Source of the DNA: Clostridium sp. 1001271B_151109_B4
GTDB taxonomy: Bacteria > Bacillota > Clostridia > Clostridiales > Clostridiaceae
DNA: 64,000 nt
Direction of reading: 5' to 3'
NCBI RefSeq assembly: GCF_015670405.1
Contig: NZ_JADPBQ010000006.1
Location: 60,361 to 124,360 of the forward strand
Both the position numbers and the translations under genes were made by a program. The notes beneath the pieces were generated by a model. The model was not told the origin of the DNA and made no database searches. It saw only the letters and a list, made by a program, of their open reading frames with translations. Below, piece after piece: positions 8,552 to 17,868 of the stretch (within the stretch, counting starts at the first letter, position 1; the number at the start of each line of letters is the position of its first letter).

Positions 8552-9019
8552 AATTTCACCTCATTTAATTTTTAAATATAGTATTTGTATTATTACTAAA
8601 TATATTATAAAAAGAAGAAGAAATTATTATTTGTTAATAATTAGATTATAATCCTATTGTTGAAAATTTGCAAGTTATTTGACTTATTTATGAATAAAAG
8701 GATAAAAAGGATGTAGAAAAATAAAGATATTACAAATAAATTGTTAATAAATATTTATTATAGGATATTATAAAAATGTAAGAGTTTATGAAGGAATTAA
8801 TTATTTTAGAATTTTAATGAGTATATTAGGAGAAATAATTTGAATAAAATTATAACTGATATAATATAAACAGAAGGTGTAATTATAATGAAATTAGTTT
8901 TTTAGTATAATTTGTACCTTTTTATTTTTCATAAAATTGATATAATCAGTAATAAGGACAGCATATGTTTTTATATATTTAAATAAAAATATGTAATGTG
9001 ACAATAAGGAGGCGATTTT
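8552..9019. other. Divergent AT-rich intergenic region
   Basis: About 470 bp between ldh (minus) and the J-like gene (plus), so it must hold two promoters. Two copies of TTGTTAATAA occur at 8631-8640 and 8741-8750, resembling one half of a Rex operator; the second halves are poor. No reading frame or structured RNA was recognised. Confidence 0.4.
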
Positions 9020-10357
9020 GTGAATTATTATAAAGTATTAGGTGTTGAAGAAAATGCCTCAAAAGAAGAAATTAAAAAGGCTTATGAAAAACAAGTTGCT
9101 TATTTCAAAAGTGAAGTTAAAGATGAAAAAAGATTAAATAAATTTTTGGAATTATTTGATGAGGCATTAGCTACATTAAATGTAGAAGAAAAAGAAATCA
9201 TTCAGCCAATAAAAGAAGATAAAAGTATATTTGATGAGGAAGTAAGTAAATTATTTAAAGCGGTAGAAGAAAAGGAAAAATCAAGTGGTATTAATGAGAT
9301 ATCTGAAGCTATAGGGGAGTGTCCAAAGGATAGCTTTGAAGAATATTCAAAGGTGAAATGTAAAGAAATTTTAGGTGGAGACTTTAATGAAAGTTGTAAT
9401 GTTGATAGCAATAGTGTATTATCTGATGAAAAAAATATTCTTAATTCAAATAATGGTATAAGATCTTCTATAAAAGAAAATAAAGTTAAAGATGAAGTAG
9501 ATAATACTAAGGTAGAATATGAGAAGAAAAGTATAAATGACAATATAGAGATGAAAGAACCACAAAATATAAATGAAAGCTATGCAGCTACTGTAATATT
9601 GAGTAGAGAAGAAATAGTTAAGGAAGCACTTAAAGAAAATTCTAAAAAAAGCGAAGTACCTATATATAAATCTAAAGTGGAATTTGAAAGTGTAAATGAG
9701 TTTTTTAACAATGATTATGATGATGACTTTGAGAGTGAAGACGAATATGAGAATGATTATATAGGAAGGTTAATTAAAAATAAGAAAAATAAAAAGAAAA
9801 ATAATATAAAAAATAAAAAAGAAAATATTAAGAAAAAAAGTAATGATTCTGAAAGAAATAAAGGGTACAATAATACTGAGAAAAGTAATAGAAGTAACAG
9901 TAAAAGTGATGATTTGAGTAACAATAATAGACAGACTGAAAATTATCAAAGTGGAAGTACAGTAAAATCAGATAGGGTAGGAAGACAAGCTGTGAAAAAT
10001 AGAGCTAATAAAGTTTTAAGTAAAGAAAAGTCAGTAGGTCTTACTAATATACTATTGATACCTTTTAAAATTTTGGCTCTTCCTATTATAGTTATTTTAA
10101 CATTATTAAGCATAATTTGTAAGGTCTTAAGTGTATCATCTTGGATAGTATCAAAGGTCATAATTATTGGAGCAATTGCAATTAGTGCTATTCATGGTTA
10201 TAGAATTTATACAGGTCAAATATCCAGTGAATATAATATATTTGTAATTTGTGCTATTGGATTCGTAATTTCTATATTTTTACCAAGTGTACTTAAGGTA
10301 ATTTCAAGTTCGGTAGACACAAGCAATAAAGCTTTGAAAGGCTTTGTTTTTGGGTAA
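9020..10357 (+). CDS. Membrane protein with degenerate N-terminal J-like domain
   Basis: A 445-residue protein starting at GTG 9020 behind AAGGAGG. Residues 1-55 resemble a J domain (NYYKVLGVEENASKEEIKKAY ... FDEALATL), but the HPD tripeptide that stimulates Hsp70 is replaced (YFKSEV). Residues about 60-335 are charged and low complexity, with a Lys/Asn-rich stretch (KNKKNKKKNN). Residues about 340-430 contain three hydrophobic helices (NILLIPFKILALPIIVIL, SKVIIIGAIAISAIHGY, NIFVICAIGFVISIFLPSV), so the C-terminus is membrane-embedded. It precedes the acidic coiled-coil gene by 68 bp, suggesting one transcript. It could tether a complex at the membrane; the function is unknown. Confidence 0.7.
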   Translation: MNYYKVLGVEENASKEEIKKAYEKQVAYFKSEVKDEKRLNKFLELFDEALATLNVEEKEIIQPIKEDKSIFDEEVSKLFKAVEEKEKSSGINEISEAIGECPKDSFEEYSKVKCKEILGGDFNESCNVDSNSVLSDEKNILNSNNGIRSSIKENKVKDEVDNTKVEYEKKSINDNIEMKEPQNINESYAATVILSREEIVKEALKENSKKSEVPIYKSKVEFESVNEFFNNDYDDDFESEDEYENDYIGRLIKNKKNKKKNNIKNKKENIKKKSNDSERNKGYNNTEKSNRSNSKSDDLSNNNRQTENYQSGSTVKSDRVGRQAVKNRANKVLSKEKSVGLTNILLIPFKILALPIIVILTLLSIICKVLSVSSWIVSKVIIIGAIAISAIHGYRIYTGQISSEYNIFVICAIGFVISIFLPSVLKVISSSVDTSNKALKGFVFG

Positions 10358-10425
10358 GAGAAAAACAGGCTAAAATGGTCTGGAAAATGGAGATTTGAAA
10401 TCCGTCGCGAGAGGAGAATGAAAAA

Positions 10426-12087
10426 TTGGGAAAAGCTATTGATGAAAAGAAGTTAGATGTACAAGAAATAGAAAAGTTAAAAGTAAGCTTGGCTTTAGCC
10501 AATACTGAAATTAAAAAACTAAAAAAAGATATAGAAATATTAAAAAAGGCTATCAATATTGATGTTGAAAATACAAATATTAATCCAAATAAAGTTAGTA
10601 AGGAAAGTAGTATTAGCTTGATTAATGAAGATGATATGGATGTAAGTCTGAGTGAGACTTCAAAAGTAATAGAAGAACTGACAATAAGTGGACAAGAATT
10701 GTTAAGTGAAAATATTTCTAAAGAGAAAAAAGAAAATATACAAGATAAAGAAGAGAATAAATCAATTTTAGAATTTGTTGTTGAAGAAGACTCTATAGGG
10801 GAGCAAGAAAAAGATAAGATTTGTGTGGAGATTAAAGAGCAAGAAGAGGAGATTATTGATTTAGTACTTCAAGAAACTAAAGAAAAAAACAAAGAAATAT
10901 CAATTGAAGAAATTGATGAAGAAGTTCAATTAGGATTAGAAAAAATTTCAGAAGAAATTGAAATAGGATTTAATAATATAGCTGATGAAATTACTGTTGA
11001 GGAAGAAATAGTTCTGGCTATATCTGAATTAAAAGAAGAAATGTTTGAAGTTAAAGAGGTAGAAAAAGAGGAGGAAGTTAAAGATCAAGCAATAATTATT
11101 GAAGATGAAATTTTAATAACATCTAAAGATGTAATGTTAGAAGGTAGCGAAAGACAAAAGGAAGATACAATAACCAATGTAGAGCATATAATTGAAGCTA
11201 TAGAAAATAAAATAAAAGAAGATAATAATGTTGAAAATAAAGAATTATTGAGCAAAATAAAGAAAGCTTTTATAGAAAATAATAATTATGAATGTATAAT
11301 AACATTAAATAAAATAATTGATGAGATAAATGAAATAGAGAAAGAGTTACTTGATAAAGAAAAAATTGTATTGTTATATTTAAGCTATTTTTATGATAAG
11401 TTAAATGATTTGCTTGAAAAGAGTGAAGTTATAAATGAATTTTACATATCAGAAAATGAGGAAAGTAAATTATTAAAAATGATTATTGATGAAAAAGAGT
11501 TTGCTTTAAACAAAGAAGTAGATTTAAGTGTTAATAATATTTTAAAGAGTAATAAAAAGATATTTAATTCTCTAGAAACAATTATTAAAGTTAATATTAT
11601 AGAAAAAATCAATCATATTATTTATAAAAACTTTGATGAAGTATTTTCAATTAATGATATTGCTTATGGTGTAGATACACTAAACATTAAAGCTTGGGTA
11701 AAGAAAAAAGACGAAGTCAAATGGAAACTTGTTGAGGGGTTATACTCTAGTGATAATAATAAACTATATATGCTAGAAAGTGCTATTTCTATATTAAAAT
11801 TAAATTATGACAATAGTTCAAAGAATGCTGTTGAAGAAGAGATTAACATTTGGAGAAAAGAAGTATCTAATAAAAAAACAAATAGTAAGATAAATGAACT
11901 TGAGAGTGATAAAGGTCAGATAAAAAATAAAGATATAAATAATACTTTCAAAATTGAAAAAGATAAAAGCACTAATCCAAAAGTCGAAATAAAAAATAAA
12001 GATATAGATAATAATGATAGTGAGCATGGATGGGGAAAATTAAAAAACTTAATTTTTAGAAGAAATAAAATGAATAATAAAGAGTAA
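10426..12087 (+). CDS. Acidic coiled-coil protein of unknown function (553 aa)
   Basis: I do not recognise this protein. The TTG at 10426 is the best start, 9 nt after GAGGAG; the nearby ATG at 10418 is in another frame with an early stop. Residues 1-45 form a Lys/Glu coiled coil (IEKLKVSLALANTEIKKLKK). Residues about 50-260 are dominated by Glu (EEEIIDLVLQETKEK, EVEKEEEVKD), residues about 270-460 look like a helical domain (SKIKKAFIENNNYECIITL; KAWVKKKDEVKWKLVEGLY), and the tail is Lys/Asn-rich. No membrane segment. It follows the J-like membrane protein, and both combine disordered charged regions, suggesting a partner or scaffold role. Confidence 0.6.
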   Translation: MGKAIDEKKLDVQEIEKLKVSLALANTEIKKLKKDIEILKKAINIDVENTNINPNKVSKESSISLINEDDMDVSLSETSKVIEELTISGQELLSENISKEKKENIQDKEENKSILEFVVEEDSIGEQEKDKICVEIKEQEEEIIDLVLQETKEKNKEISIEEIDEEVQLGLEKISEEIEIGFNNIADEITVEEEIVLAISELKEEMFEVKEVEKEEEVKDQAIIIEDEILITSKDVMLEGSERQKEDTITNVEHIIEAIENKIKEDNNVENKELLSKIKKAFIENNNYECIITLNKIIDEINEIEKELLDKEKIVLLYLSYFYDKLNDLLEKSEVINEFYISENEESKLLKMIIDEKEFALNKEVDLSVNNILKSNKKIFNSLETIIKVNIIEKINHIIYKNFDEVFSINDIAYGVDTLNIKAWVKKKDEVKWKLVEGLYSSDNNKLYMLESAISILKLNYDNSSKNAVEEEINIWRKEVSNKKTNSKINELESDKGQIKNKDINNTFKIEKDKSTNPKVEIKNKDIDNNDSEHGWGKLKNLIFRRNKMNNKE

Positions 12088-12089
12088 TT

Positions 12090-12130
12090 AAAAATGAGTA
12101 TATCTGTAAAGGGATATACTCATTTTGTTT
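12090..12130 (+). terminator. Terminator after the J-like/coiled-coil pair
   Basis: AAAATGAGTATATC pairs with GGATATACTCATTTT around TGTAAAG, followed by GTTT. Confidence 0.75.
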
Positions 12131-12325
12131 ATAGTTATTTAACAAAAGATAAAATATGAATCATATTTACAAAAGGTATAAAATACTATATAATATAAAT
12201 ATAAAAACTGCAATAAGAGGAGGGATAAAATATATAGGATAAGTGCTTTTAAGAGAATATTAAGATTATTGTAACAAAATTGACAAATTTATATAGTATT
12301 ATGTTTACATAAGGAGTGATTGATT

Positions 12326-12697
12326 ATGGAAAATAATATAGCGTTTGTAGATTCTTATCACGAAAGAAATTATATAGAATTAGTGAAAAACTTTATGGGA
12401 AATTTAAATAAAGATTTATATATAGTATTAAAGTTATTGAGTATTAATGAAGTTTATAGTGTAGCTAGAGAATATATTTATGGTACGACTATTAAATTTA
12501 AGGAATTATTAAATGATAATAGAATTGTAAATACTTCAAAATTTATAGTTGAGTTAGCACATAGTTTTTATACTAGAAACTTTTCAGTCAATGAGTTATC
12601 AAGTACAAGAAAATTAGATGTAGATACAAGAAATTTTATAATAAATATTTTAAATTATTATGAAAAAAAAGAAAAAACAATAGATACATGTGCTTAA
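12326..12697 (+). CDS. Small hypothetical protein (123 aa)
   Basis: Not recognised. The ATG at 12326 sits 9 nt after AAGGAG (12311-12316) and is preferred to the upstream TTG at 12320. The protein is mostly helical and soluble (ERNYIELVKNFMGNLNKDLYIVLKLLSINEVYSVAREYIYG), with no Cys cluster except a C-terminal Cys-Ala, and no signal peptide. A possible promoter is TTGTAA, 17 bp, TATAGT just upstream. It is monocistronic and ends at a complex terminator. A role cannot be inferred. Confidence 0.65.
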   Translation: MENNIAFVDSYHERNYIELVKNFMGNLNKDLYIVLKLLSINEVYSVAREYIYGTTIKFKELLNDNRIVNTSKFIVELAHSFYTRNFSVNELSSTRKLDVDTRNFIINILNYYEKKEKTIDTCA

Positions 12698-12749
12698 ATT
12701 AAATGAAAAGATTTAAAAATAAAAAAGAAATAAGTTAGAAATTATAAAT

Positions 12750-12814
12750 AAGGTAAGTCTGACATTGTCAAATTAGAAGAAAGCTATTTGGTGATATTAG
12801 GCTTATCTTTTTTT
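12750..12814 (+). terminator. Long-loop terminator upstream of the trp leader
   Basis: AAGGTAAGTCT pairs with AGGCTTATCTT over 11 bp (two wobble pairs), with a small GACATTGTC hairpin in the loop, followed by TTTTTTT. It separates the 123-residue protein from the trp operon. Confidence 0.7.
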
Positions 12815-12917
12815 GATGAAATATAATTTTAAGTAGGATAATAAGCAAATAAATTAAGATAGATTTATTATGTATTTTTTACTTTTTATAGTAAATATAT
12901 TTTTATTAAAAAAGGTG

Positions 12918-12946
12918 TTGAAATAAATTGATATAAATGTTAAAAT
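12918..12946 (+). promoter_or_regulatory. Promoter of the trp operon
   Basis: TTGAAA (12918-12923), 17-bp spacer and TAAAAT (12941-12946) place the transcript start near 12953, at the 5' edge of the T-box leader. Confidence 0.6.
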
Positions 12947-12952
12947 TAGTAA

Positions 12953-13237
12953 AAGAATAAACCGTTGAAGTGGAGATAAAAATAGATCGTGCACTTACAG
13001 AGAGTTTGGAAAGCTGAGAGCCAAGCAGACGCAGCCTATTAAATGGACCATTGAGGGCATAGTGAAAAGAGTTTTACTCCTAGTATTCTATGACGTTTGA
13101 CATACGTTAGTTGTCTAGGATATGTTAGTATCCGATAAAGTGTACGATTAGTTCGTAAATCAAGGTGGCACCGCGGGTGTAGTATATTCTGCCCGTCCTT
13201 GACAGTAAATTATACTGTCAAGGACGGGCTTTTTTAC
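12953..13237 (+). ncRNA. T-box leader responding to uncharged tRNA-Trp
   Basis: The T-box core AAGGTGGCACCGCGG is at 13162-13176. Its TGGC would pair with the 3' GCCA of tRNA-Trp. In stem I the specifier loop shows TGG (13044-13046, in AAATGGACCA), the tryptophan codon. The leader ends in a strong terminator. With uncharged tRNA-Trp the antiterminator forms and the trp genes are transcribed. All class hallmarks agree with the downstream tryptophan genes. Confidence 0.95.
13191..13236 (+). terminator. T-box regulated terminator
   Basis: GCCCGTCCTTGACAGTA pairs with ATACTGTCAAGGACGGGC, followed by TTTTTT. It competes with the antiterminator containing the T-box sequence. Confidence 0.93.
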
Positions 13238-13302
13238 GTTCTTTGACAGAAATATACTATTATAGATTTTAAAATTATTAATAGTACATTAGGAGGGAAA
13301 AG

Positions 13303-14775
13303 ATGATTTATCCAAGTTTAAAAGAAGTAAAAAAATTTATTACAAATGAAGATTATAAGGTTATACCTATAAGTATGGAGTTATATTCTGATATAAAAAC
13401 GCCTATTGAAACTTTAAAAATTCTAAAAGGAATCAGTACTAATGTTTTTATTTTAGAAAGTGTTGATAGTACTCATAAAACGGGAAGATACACTTTTTTA
13501 GGATATGACCCAAAGCTAGAGATTACTTGTTACAATCATAAACTGAAAATTACTACAGGAACTGATATTGAGGAAGAAGTAAAGCATCCGAATGAATATA
13601 TTAGAAAAATTTTAAGGGAAAATAAAAGTCCTAAAATTGTAGGAATGCCTACATTTACTGGAGGTCTTGTAGGATATTTTTCTTATGACTATATAAAGTA
13701 TGGAGAAGAAAGTTTAAGTTTAGATGCTGATGATGAAGAAAAATTTAATGATGTAGATTTAATGCTTTTTGATAAAGTAATAGCATTTGATAATTATAGG
13801 CAAAAAATCATTTTAATTGTAAATATTAAGGTGGAAGATTTAGAGGTTAATTATAGAAAGGCAGAGATTGAATTAAAGACAATAGCAGATTTAATTATTA
13901 ATGGTAAACAAGTAGAAGAAAGGCCATTAAAGATAAAGTCAGATTATAGGAACTATTTTTCTAAAGAACAATATTGCGATATGGTAGTAAGGGCCAAGGA
14001 ATATATAAAAGAGGGGGATATTTTTCAAGTAGTATTATCAAATAGAATTGAAGCTGAAATAGAAGGGAGTATTTTAGATGCCTATAGAGTTTTAAGAAGT
14101 ACTAATCCATCACCTTATATGTTTTATTTTTATAGTAATGATATTGAGATATCAGGAGCTTCACCAGAAACCTTAGTAAAACTTGAAAATAATAAGTTAT
14201 ATACTTTTCCACTAGCTGGAACTAGAAAAAGAGGAAAAGATGAAAAGGAAGATTTAGAATTAGAAAAAGAACTTTTAGCGGATGAAAAGGAATTAGCTGA
14301 GCATAATATGCTTGTTGATTTAGGTAGGAATGATATAGGTAAAATAAGTGAAATCAATTCAGTAAAAGTAGATAAATATATGAGTATAGAAAAGTTTTCT
14401 CATGTAATGCATATAGGTTCTACAGTATCGGGGGTGTTAAGAGCAGATAAGGATGCATTAGATGCAATAGATTCAATCTTACCAGCAGGCACATTATCAG
14501 GAGCACCAAAGCTTAGGGCTTGTGAAATAATAAATGCATTAGAAGGAAATAAAAGGGGGATATATGGTGGGGCTATTGGATATATAGATTTTACGGGAAA
14601 TTTAGATATGTGTATTTCAATAAGACTTGCATTTGCAAAGAATGGAAAGGTCTTTGTAAGATCAGGTGCTGGTATCGTTGCAGATAGTATTCCAGAAAAT
14701 GAATATGAGGAGTGCATAAATAAATCTAAAGCTGTGATTAATGCATTAAACATTGCAAAGGAGGGTATTAGATAA
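13303..14775 (+). CDS. trpE: Anthranilate synthase component I
   Basis: A 490-residue TrpE, converting chorismate and ammonia to anthranilate, the first step of tryptophan synthesis. The N-terminal domain carries the feedback-site element FILESVDS near residue 50 and GRYTFLGYDP. The catalytic domain has the chorismate-binding signatures GDIFQVVLSNR, SPSPYMFY-like TNPSPYMFYF, GASPETLVK, PLAGTRKRG, EHNMLVDLGRND and AGTLSGAPK. Start ATG 13303 follows AGGAGGG. Its TAA stop shares its last A with the trpG start, implying translational coupling to its glutaminase partner. First gene of a seven-gene operon controlled by the T-box. Confidence 0.97.
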   Translation: MIYPSLKEVKKFITNEDYKVIPISMELYSDIKTPIETLKILKGISTNVFILESVDSTHKTGRYTFLGYDPKLEITCYNHKLKITTGTDIEEEVKHPNEYIRKILRENKSPKIVGMPTFTGGLVGYFSYDYIKYGEESLSLDADDEEKFNDVDLMLFDKVIAFDNYRQKIILIVNIKVEDLEVNYRKAEIELKTIADLIINGKQVEERPLKIKSDYRNYFSKEQYCDMVVRAKEYIKEGDIFQVVLSNRIEAEIEGSILDAYRVLRSTNPSPYMFYFYSNDIEISGASPETLVKLENNKLYTFPLAGTRKRGKDEKEDLELEKELLADEKELAEHNMLVDLGRNDIGKISEINSVKVDKYMSIEKFSHVMHIGSTVSGVLRADKDALDAIDSILPAGTLSGAPKLRACEIINALEGNKRGIYGGAIGYIDFTGNLDMCISIRLAFAKNGKVFVRSGAGIVADSIPENEYEECINKSKAVINALNIAKEGIR

Positions 14776-15338
14776 TGATACTTTTAATAGATAATTATGA
14801 TAGTTTTTCTTATAACCTTTATCAGCTTATTGGAGCTGTTGATTCTAATATTACTGTAATAAGAAATGATGAAAAGAGTATTAGAGAAGTTGAAGCAATG
14901 AATCCAGAAATAATAGTTATTTCACCAGGACCAGGAAAACCTAAGAATGCAGGGATTTGTATTGATGTAGTTAAGTATTTTAAAGGAAAGATACCTATGT
15001 TTGGAGTATGTTTAGGTCATCAGGCAATATGTGAAGCTTATGGAGCAACAGTTACCTATGCTAAAAATTTAATGCACGGTAAGACAAGCATAGCTAGTGT
15101 GAACAATGATAGCAAGTTGTTTAGAGGACTTAATGAAAAAATAAAGGTTGGAAGATATCATTCTTTAGCTGTAGATAAAAATACTTTACCATCAGAGTTA
15201 TCAGTAATAGCAATGACTGATGATAATGAGGTAATGGCAGTTGAAGATAGGAAAAATAAAGTATATGGAGTTCAGTTCCATCCTGAATCAATATTAACTA
15301 AGGGTGGGTTAAAAATAATAAATAATTTATTAAGTTAA
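14775..15338 (+). CDS. trpG: Anthranilate synthase component II, glutamine amidotransferase
   Basis: A 187-residue class I glutamine amidotransferase that supplies ammonia to TrpE. It has the oxyanion strand SPGPGKPKNAG, nucleophile Cys79 in GVCLGHQAI, and the His169/Glu171 pair in VQFHPESIL. Length is typical for a stand-alone TrpG, not fused to TrpD. It could also serve p-aminobenzoate synthesis as PabA, as in Bacillus, but position in the trp operon makes TrpG primary. Translationally coupled to trpE. A 128-bp gap separates it from trpD. Confidence 0.95.
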   Translation: MILLIDNYDSFSYNLYQLIGAVDSNITVIRNDEKSIREVEAMNPEIIVISPGPGKPKNAGICIDVVKYFKGKIPMFGVCLGHQAICEAYGATVTYAKNLMHGKTSIASVNNDSKLFRGLNEKIKVGRYHSLAVDKNTLPSELSVIAMTDDNEVMAVEDRKNKVYGVQFHPESILTKGGLKIINNLLS

Positions 15339-15466
15339 AAATAGTTTAGTTTACTTTGCTTTAGGAAAATATTTATAAATTTAATGATGAATTTTAAAAA
15401 ATTAAATTGAGAACATTCACAAATATAAAGTTTTCTGGAGGCGAAATAAAAGAGGGGGCAATTTAA

Positions 15467-16474
15467 ATGATTAAAGAAGCAATTATCAAACTAAGCAATA
15501 AGCAAGATATAGGATATAACATGGCCAAAGTAGTTATGAATGAAATTATGAGTGGTAAAGCAAGTGATATTCAAAAAAGTGCATATTTAACGGCATTAAG
15601 TATGAAAGGTGAAACGATTGGAGAAATCACTGCTTCAGCAGAAGAAATGAGAAATCACTGCATAAAGCTTTTACATGATAAAGATGTACTAGAAATAGTG
15701 GGAACTGGTGGAGATGGATCTAATTCATTTAATATTTCAACTACATCAGCAATTGTAATTGCAGCTGGAGGTGTACTAGTTGCTAAACATGGAAATAGAG
15801 CTGCAAGTAGCAAGTGTGGAGCTGCAGATGTATTAGAAGCTTTAGGAGTAAATATAAATATTTCTCCAGAAAAAAGTACTGAATTATTAAATAAAATAGG
15901 TATTTGCTTTTTATTTGCACAAAATTATCATATTGCAATGAAGTATGTAGCACCAGTAAGAAAGGAACTTGGAATAAGAACTGTATTTAATGTTTTAGGA
16001 CCACTTAGTAATCCAGCAGGAGCAAATATTGAACTAATGGGTGTTTATGATGAAGAATTGATAGAACCTTTAGCTAGGGTATTAGATAATTTAGGCGTAA
16101 AAAGAGCATTAGTAGTTTATGGAGAAGACAAATTAGATGAAATATCTATGAGTGCAGCTACTAAAGTTTGTGAAATTAAGGATGGAAAATTTTATTCTTA
16201 TAAAATCCATCCTGAGGACTTTGGATTTGAAAGATGTAATAAAGAAGAACTAGTTGGAGGCAGTCCTAATGAAAATGCAAAAATTACTCTTTCTATTTTA
16301 AATGGAGAAAAGGGAGCTAAAAGAAATGCTGTGGTTTTAAATGCTGGAGCAGCTTTATATTTAGGTGGAAAAGCTGATTCAATAAAAGATGGTGTTAGAT
16401 TAGCAGAAGATATTATTGATAGTGGTAAGGCTAAAAAGAAATTAGAAGATTTCATTAAGTTTTCTAATGAGTAG
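15467..16474 (+). CDS. trpD: Anthranilate phosphoribosyltransferase
   Basis: A 335-residue TrpD that transfers phosphoribosyl from PRPP to anthranilate. The glycine-rich PRPP loop [14 protein letters not shown], the [21 protein letters not shown] stretch around residues 105-125, and [19 protein letters not shown] are all family signatures. The ATG at 15467 is preceded by AGAGGGGG. The 128-bp gap after trpG contains no terminator, so it remains in the operon. Eight bases separate it from trpC. Confidence 0.97.
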   Translation: MIKEAIIKLSNKQDIGYNMAKVVMNEIMSGKASDIQKSAYLTALSMKGETIGEITASAEEMRNHCIKLLHDKDVLEIVGTGGDGSNSFNISTTSAIVIAAGGVLVAKHGNRAASSKCGAADVLEALGVNINISPEKSTELLNKIGICFLFAQNYHIAMKYVAPVRKELGIRTVFNVLGPLSNPAGANIELMGVYDEELIEPLARVLDNLGVKRALVVYGEDKLDEISMSAATKVCEIKDGKFYSYKIHPEDFGFERCNKEELVGGSPNENAKITLSILNGEKGAKRNAVVLNAGAALYLGGKADSIKDGVRLAEDIIDSGKAKKKLEDFIKFSNE

Positions 16475-16482
16475 GTGATGAA

Positions 16483-17268
16483 ATGATTTTAGATGAAATA
16501 GTTGAAAAGACAAAGGTTAGATTAGAACAGAAGAAAAATGAAAAGCCTTTTAATTTAGTAAAAAAAGAAGCACTATCAATAGTTGAACAGCAATTTTACT
16601 TTGAAAAAGTATTAAAAAGCAAAGAAATATCATTTATTTGTGAAGTTAAAAAAGCATCACCATCAAAGGGAATAATAGCAGAAAAATTTCCTTATTTAGA
16701 AATAGCAAAGGATTATGAAAAAAGCGGAGCCAATGCAATATCAGTCTTAACAGAGCCATATTTCTTTAAAGGTGAAGATAAGTTCTTAGAAGAAATAGCC
16801 GATGAAGTAAAAATTCCTGTATTAAGAAAAGACTTTGTAATAGATGAATATATGATATATGAAGCTAAAATCTTAGGAGCAAGTGCAGTATTACTTATTT
16901 GTTCAATATTAAATGAAGATACTTTAAAAAAGTATATAAAAATAGCAGATAGCTTAGGATTATCAGCATTAGTGGAGGCTCATGATGAAGATGAAATTAA
17001 AATGGCTTTAAGAGCTGGAGCAAGAATTATAGGAGTAAATAATAGAAATCTTAAGGATTTTACTGTTAATATAAATAATTCTATAAATTTAAGAAAGCTA
17101 GTACCAGAAGACATTGTTTTTATAGCTGAAAGTGGAATAAAAACTTCAGAAGATATAGAAAAATTAAGAAAAGCAAATGTAAATGCAGTATTAATAGGTG
17201 AAACTCTTATGAGAAGTGAAGATAAAAAGAAAGCCTTAGAGTATTTAAGAGGATGTAAATATGAGTAA
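16483..17268 (+). CDS. trpC: Indole-3-glycerol phosphate synthase
   Basis: A 261-residue TIM-barrel enzyme that closes the indole ring with loss of CO2. Signatures are FICEVKKASPSKGII (catalytic Lys), PVLRKDFVIDEYMIYEAKILGA, ALVEAHDEDE, GVNNRNLKDF and FIAESGIKTSEDI. It is a separate enzyme, not fused to TrpF. The ATG lies behind GTAGGTGATGAA. Its end overlaps trpF by 8 bp. Confidence 0.97.
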   Translation: MILDEIVEKTKVRLEQKKNEKPFNLVKKEALSIVEQQFYFEKVLKSKEISFICEVKKASPSKGIIAEKFPYLEIAKDYEKSGANAISVLTEPYFFKGEDKFLEEIADEVKIPVLRKDFVIDEYMIYEAKILGASAVLLICSILNEDTLKKYIKIADSLGLSALVEAHDEDEIKMALRAGARIIGVNNRNLKDFTVNINNSINLRKLVPEDIVFIAESGIKTSEDIEKLRKANVNAVLIGETLMRSEDKKKALEYLRGCKYE

Positions 17269-17860
17269 AGTAAAAATAAAATTTTGTGGGCTGTTTAGAG
17301 AAAAAGATATTGAATATGTAAATAAGTTAAATCCAGATTATATAGGCCTTGTATTTGCTAAAAGCAAAAGACAAGTGAGTATAAAACAAGCAATAAAATT
17401 AAAAAGTAAGTTAAATACTAATATTAAGGCTGTTGGAGTTTTTGTTAATGAAGATATAGAAAAAGTTTTAAAGATATTAGATAAAAATATTATTGATATA
17501 GTTCAGCTTCATGGAATTGAAAGTGAAGATTATATAAAGACTATAAAAGAAAGGAGTACAAAAGAAGTTATAAAAGCAATAAAGGTAAGTTGTTTTGAAG
17601 ATATTGAAGTATGGAAGGATTCTTGTGCAGATTATTTATTGTTAGATAGTGGACAAGGGACAGGAAGGACATTCAACTGGGATAATATACAAGGACTTAA
17701 TAGACCATTTTTTCTTGCTGGTGGATTAAATTTAGAAAATATAAATGAAGCTATTTTAAAGATAAAACCAATGGCTATAGATATTAGCAGTGGTATTGAA
17801 ACTAATGGAGTTAAGGATTTTGAAAAAATGAAGGAAGTAATAAAGATTGTAGGAAGGTAG
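17261..17860 (+). CDS. trpF: Phosphoribosylanthranilate isomerase
   Basis: A 199-residue monofunctional TrpF, catalysing the Amadori rearrangement of phosphoribosylanthranilate. The catalytic Cys9 is in IKFCGLFRE and the catalytic Asp in [27 protein letters not shown] and AGGLNLENI are phosphate-site elements. It overlaps trpC by 8 bp and ends 8 bp before trpB. Length is slightly shorter than average but complete. Confidence 0.95.
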   Translation: MSKVKIKFCGLFREKDIEYVNKLNPDYIGLVFAKSKRQVSIKQAIKLKSKLNTNIKAVGVFVNEDIEKVLKILDKNIIDIVQLHGIESEDYIKTIKERSTKEVIKAIKVSCFEDIEVWKDSCADYLLLDSGQGTGRTFNWDNIQGLNRPFFLAGGLNLENINEAILKIKPMAIDISSGIETNGVKDFEKMKEVIKIVGR

Positions 17861-17868
17861 GTAATTTT

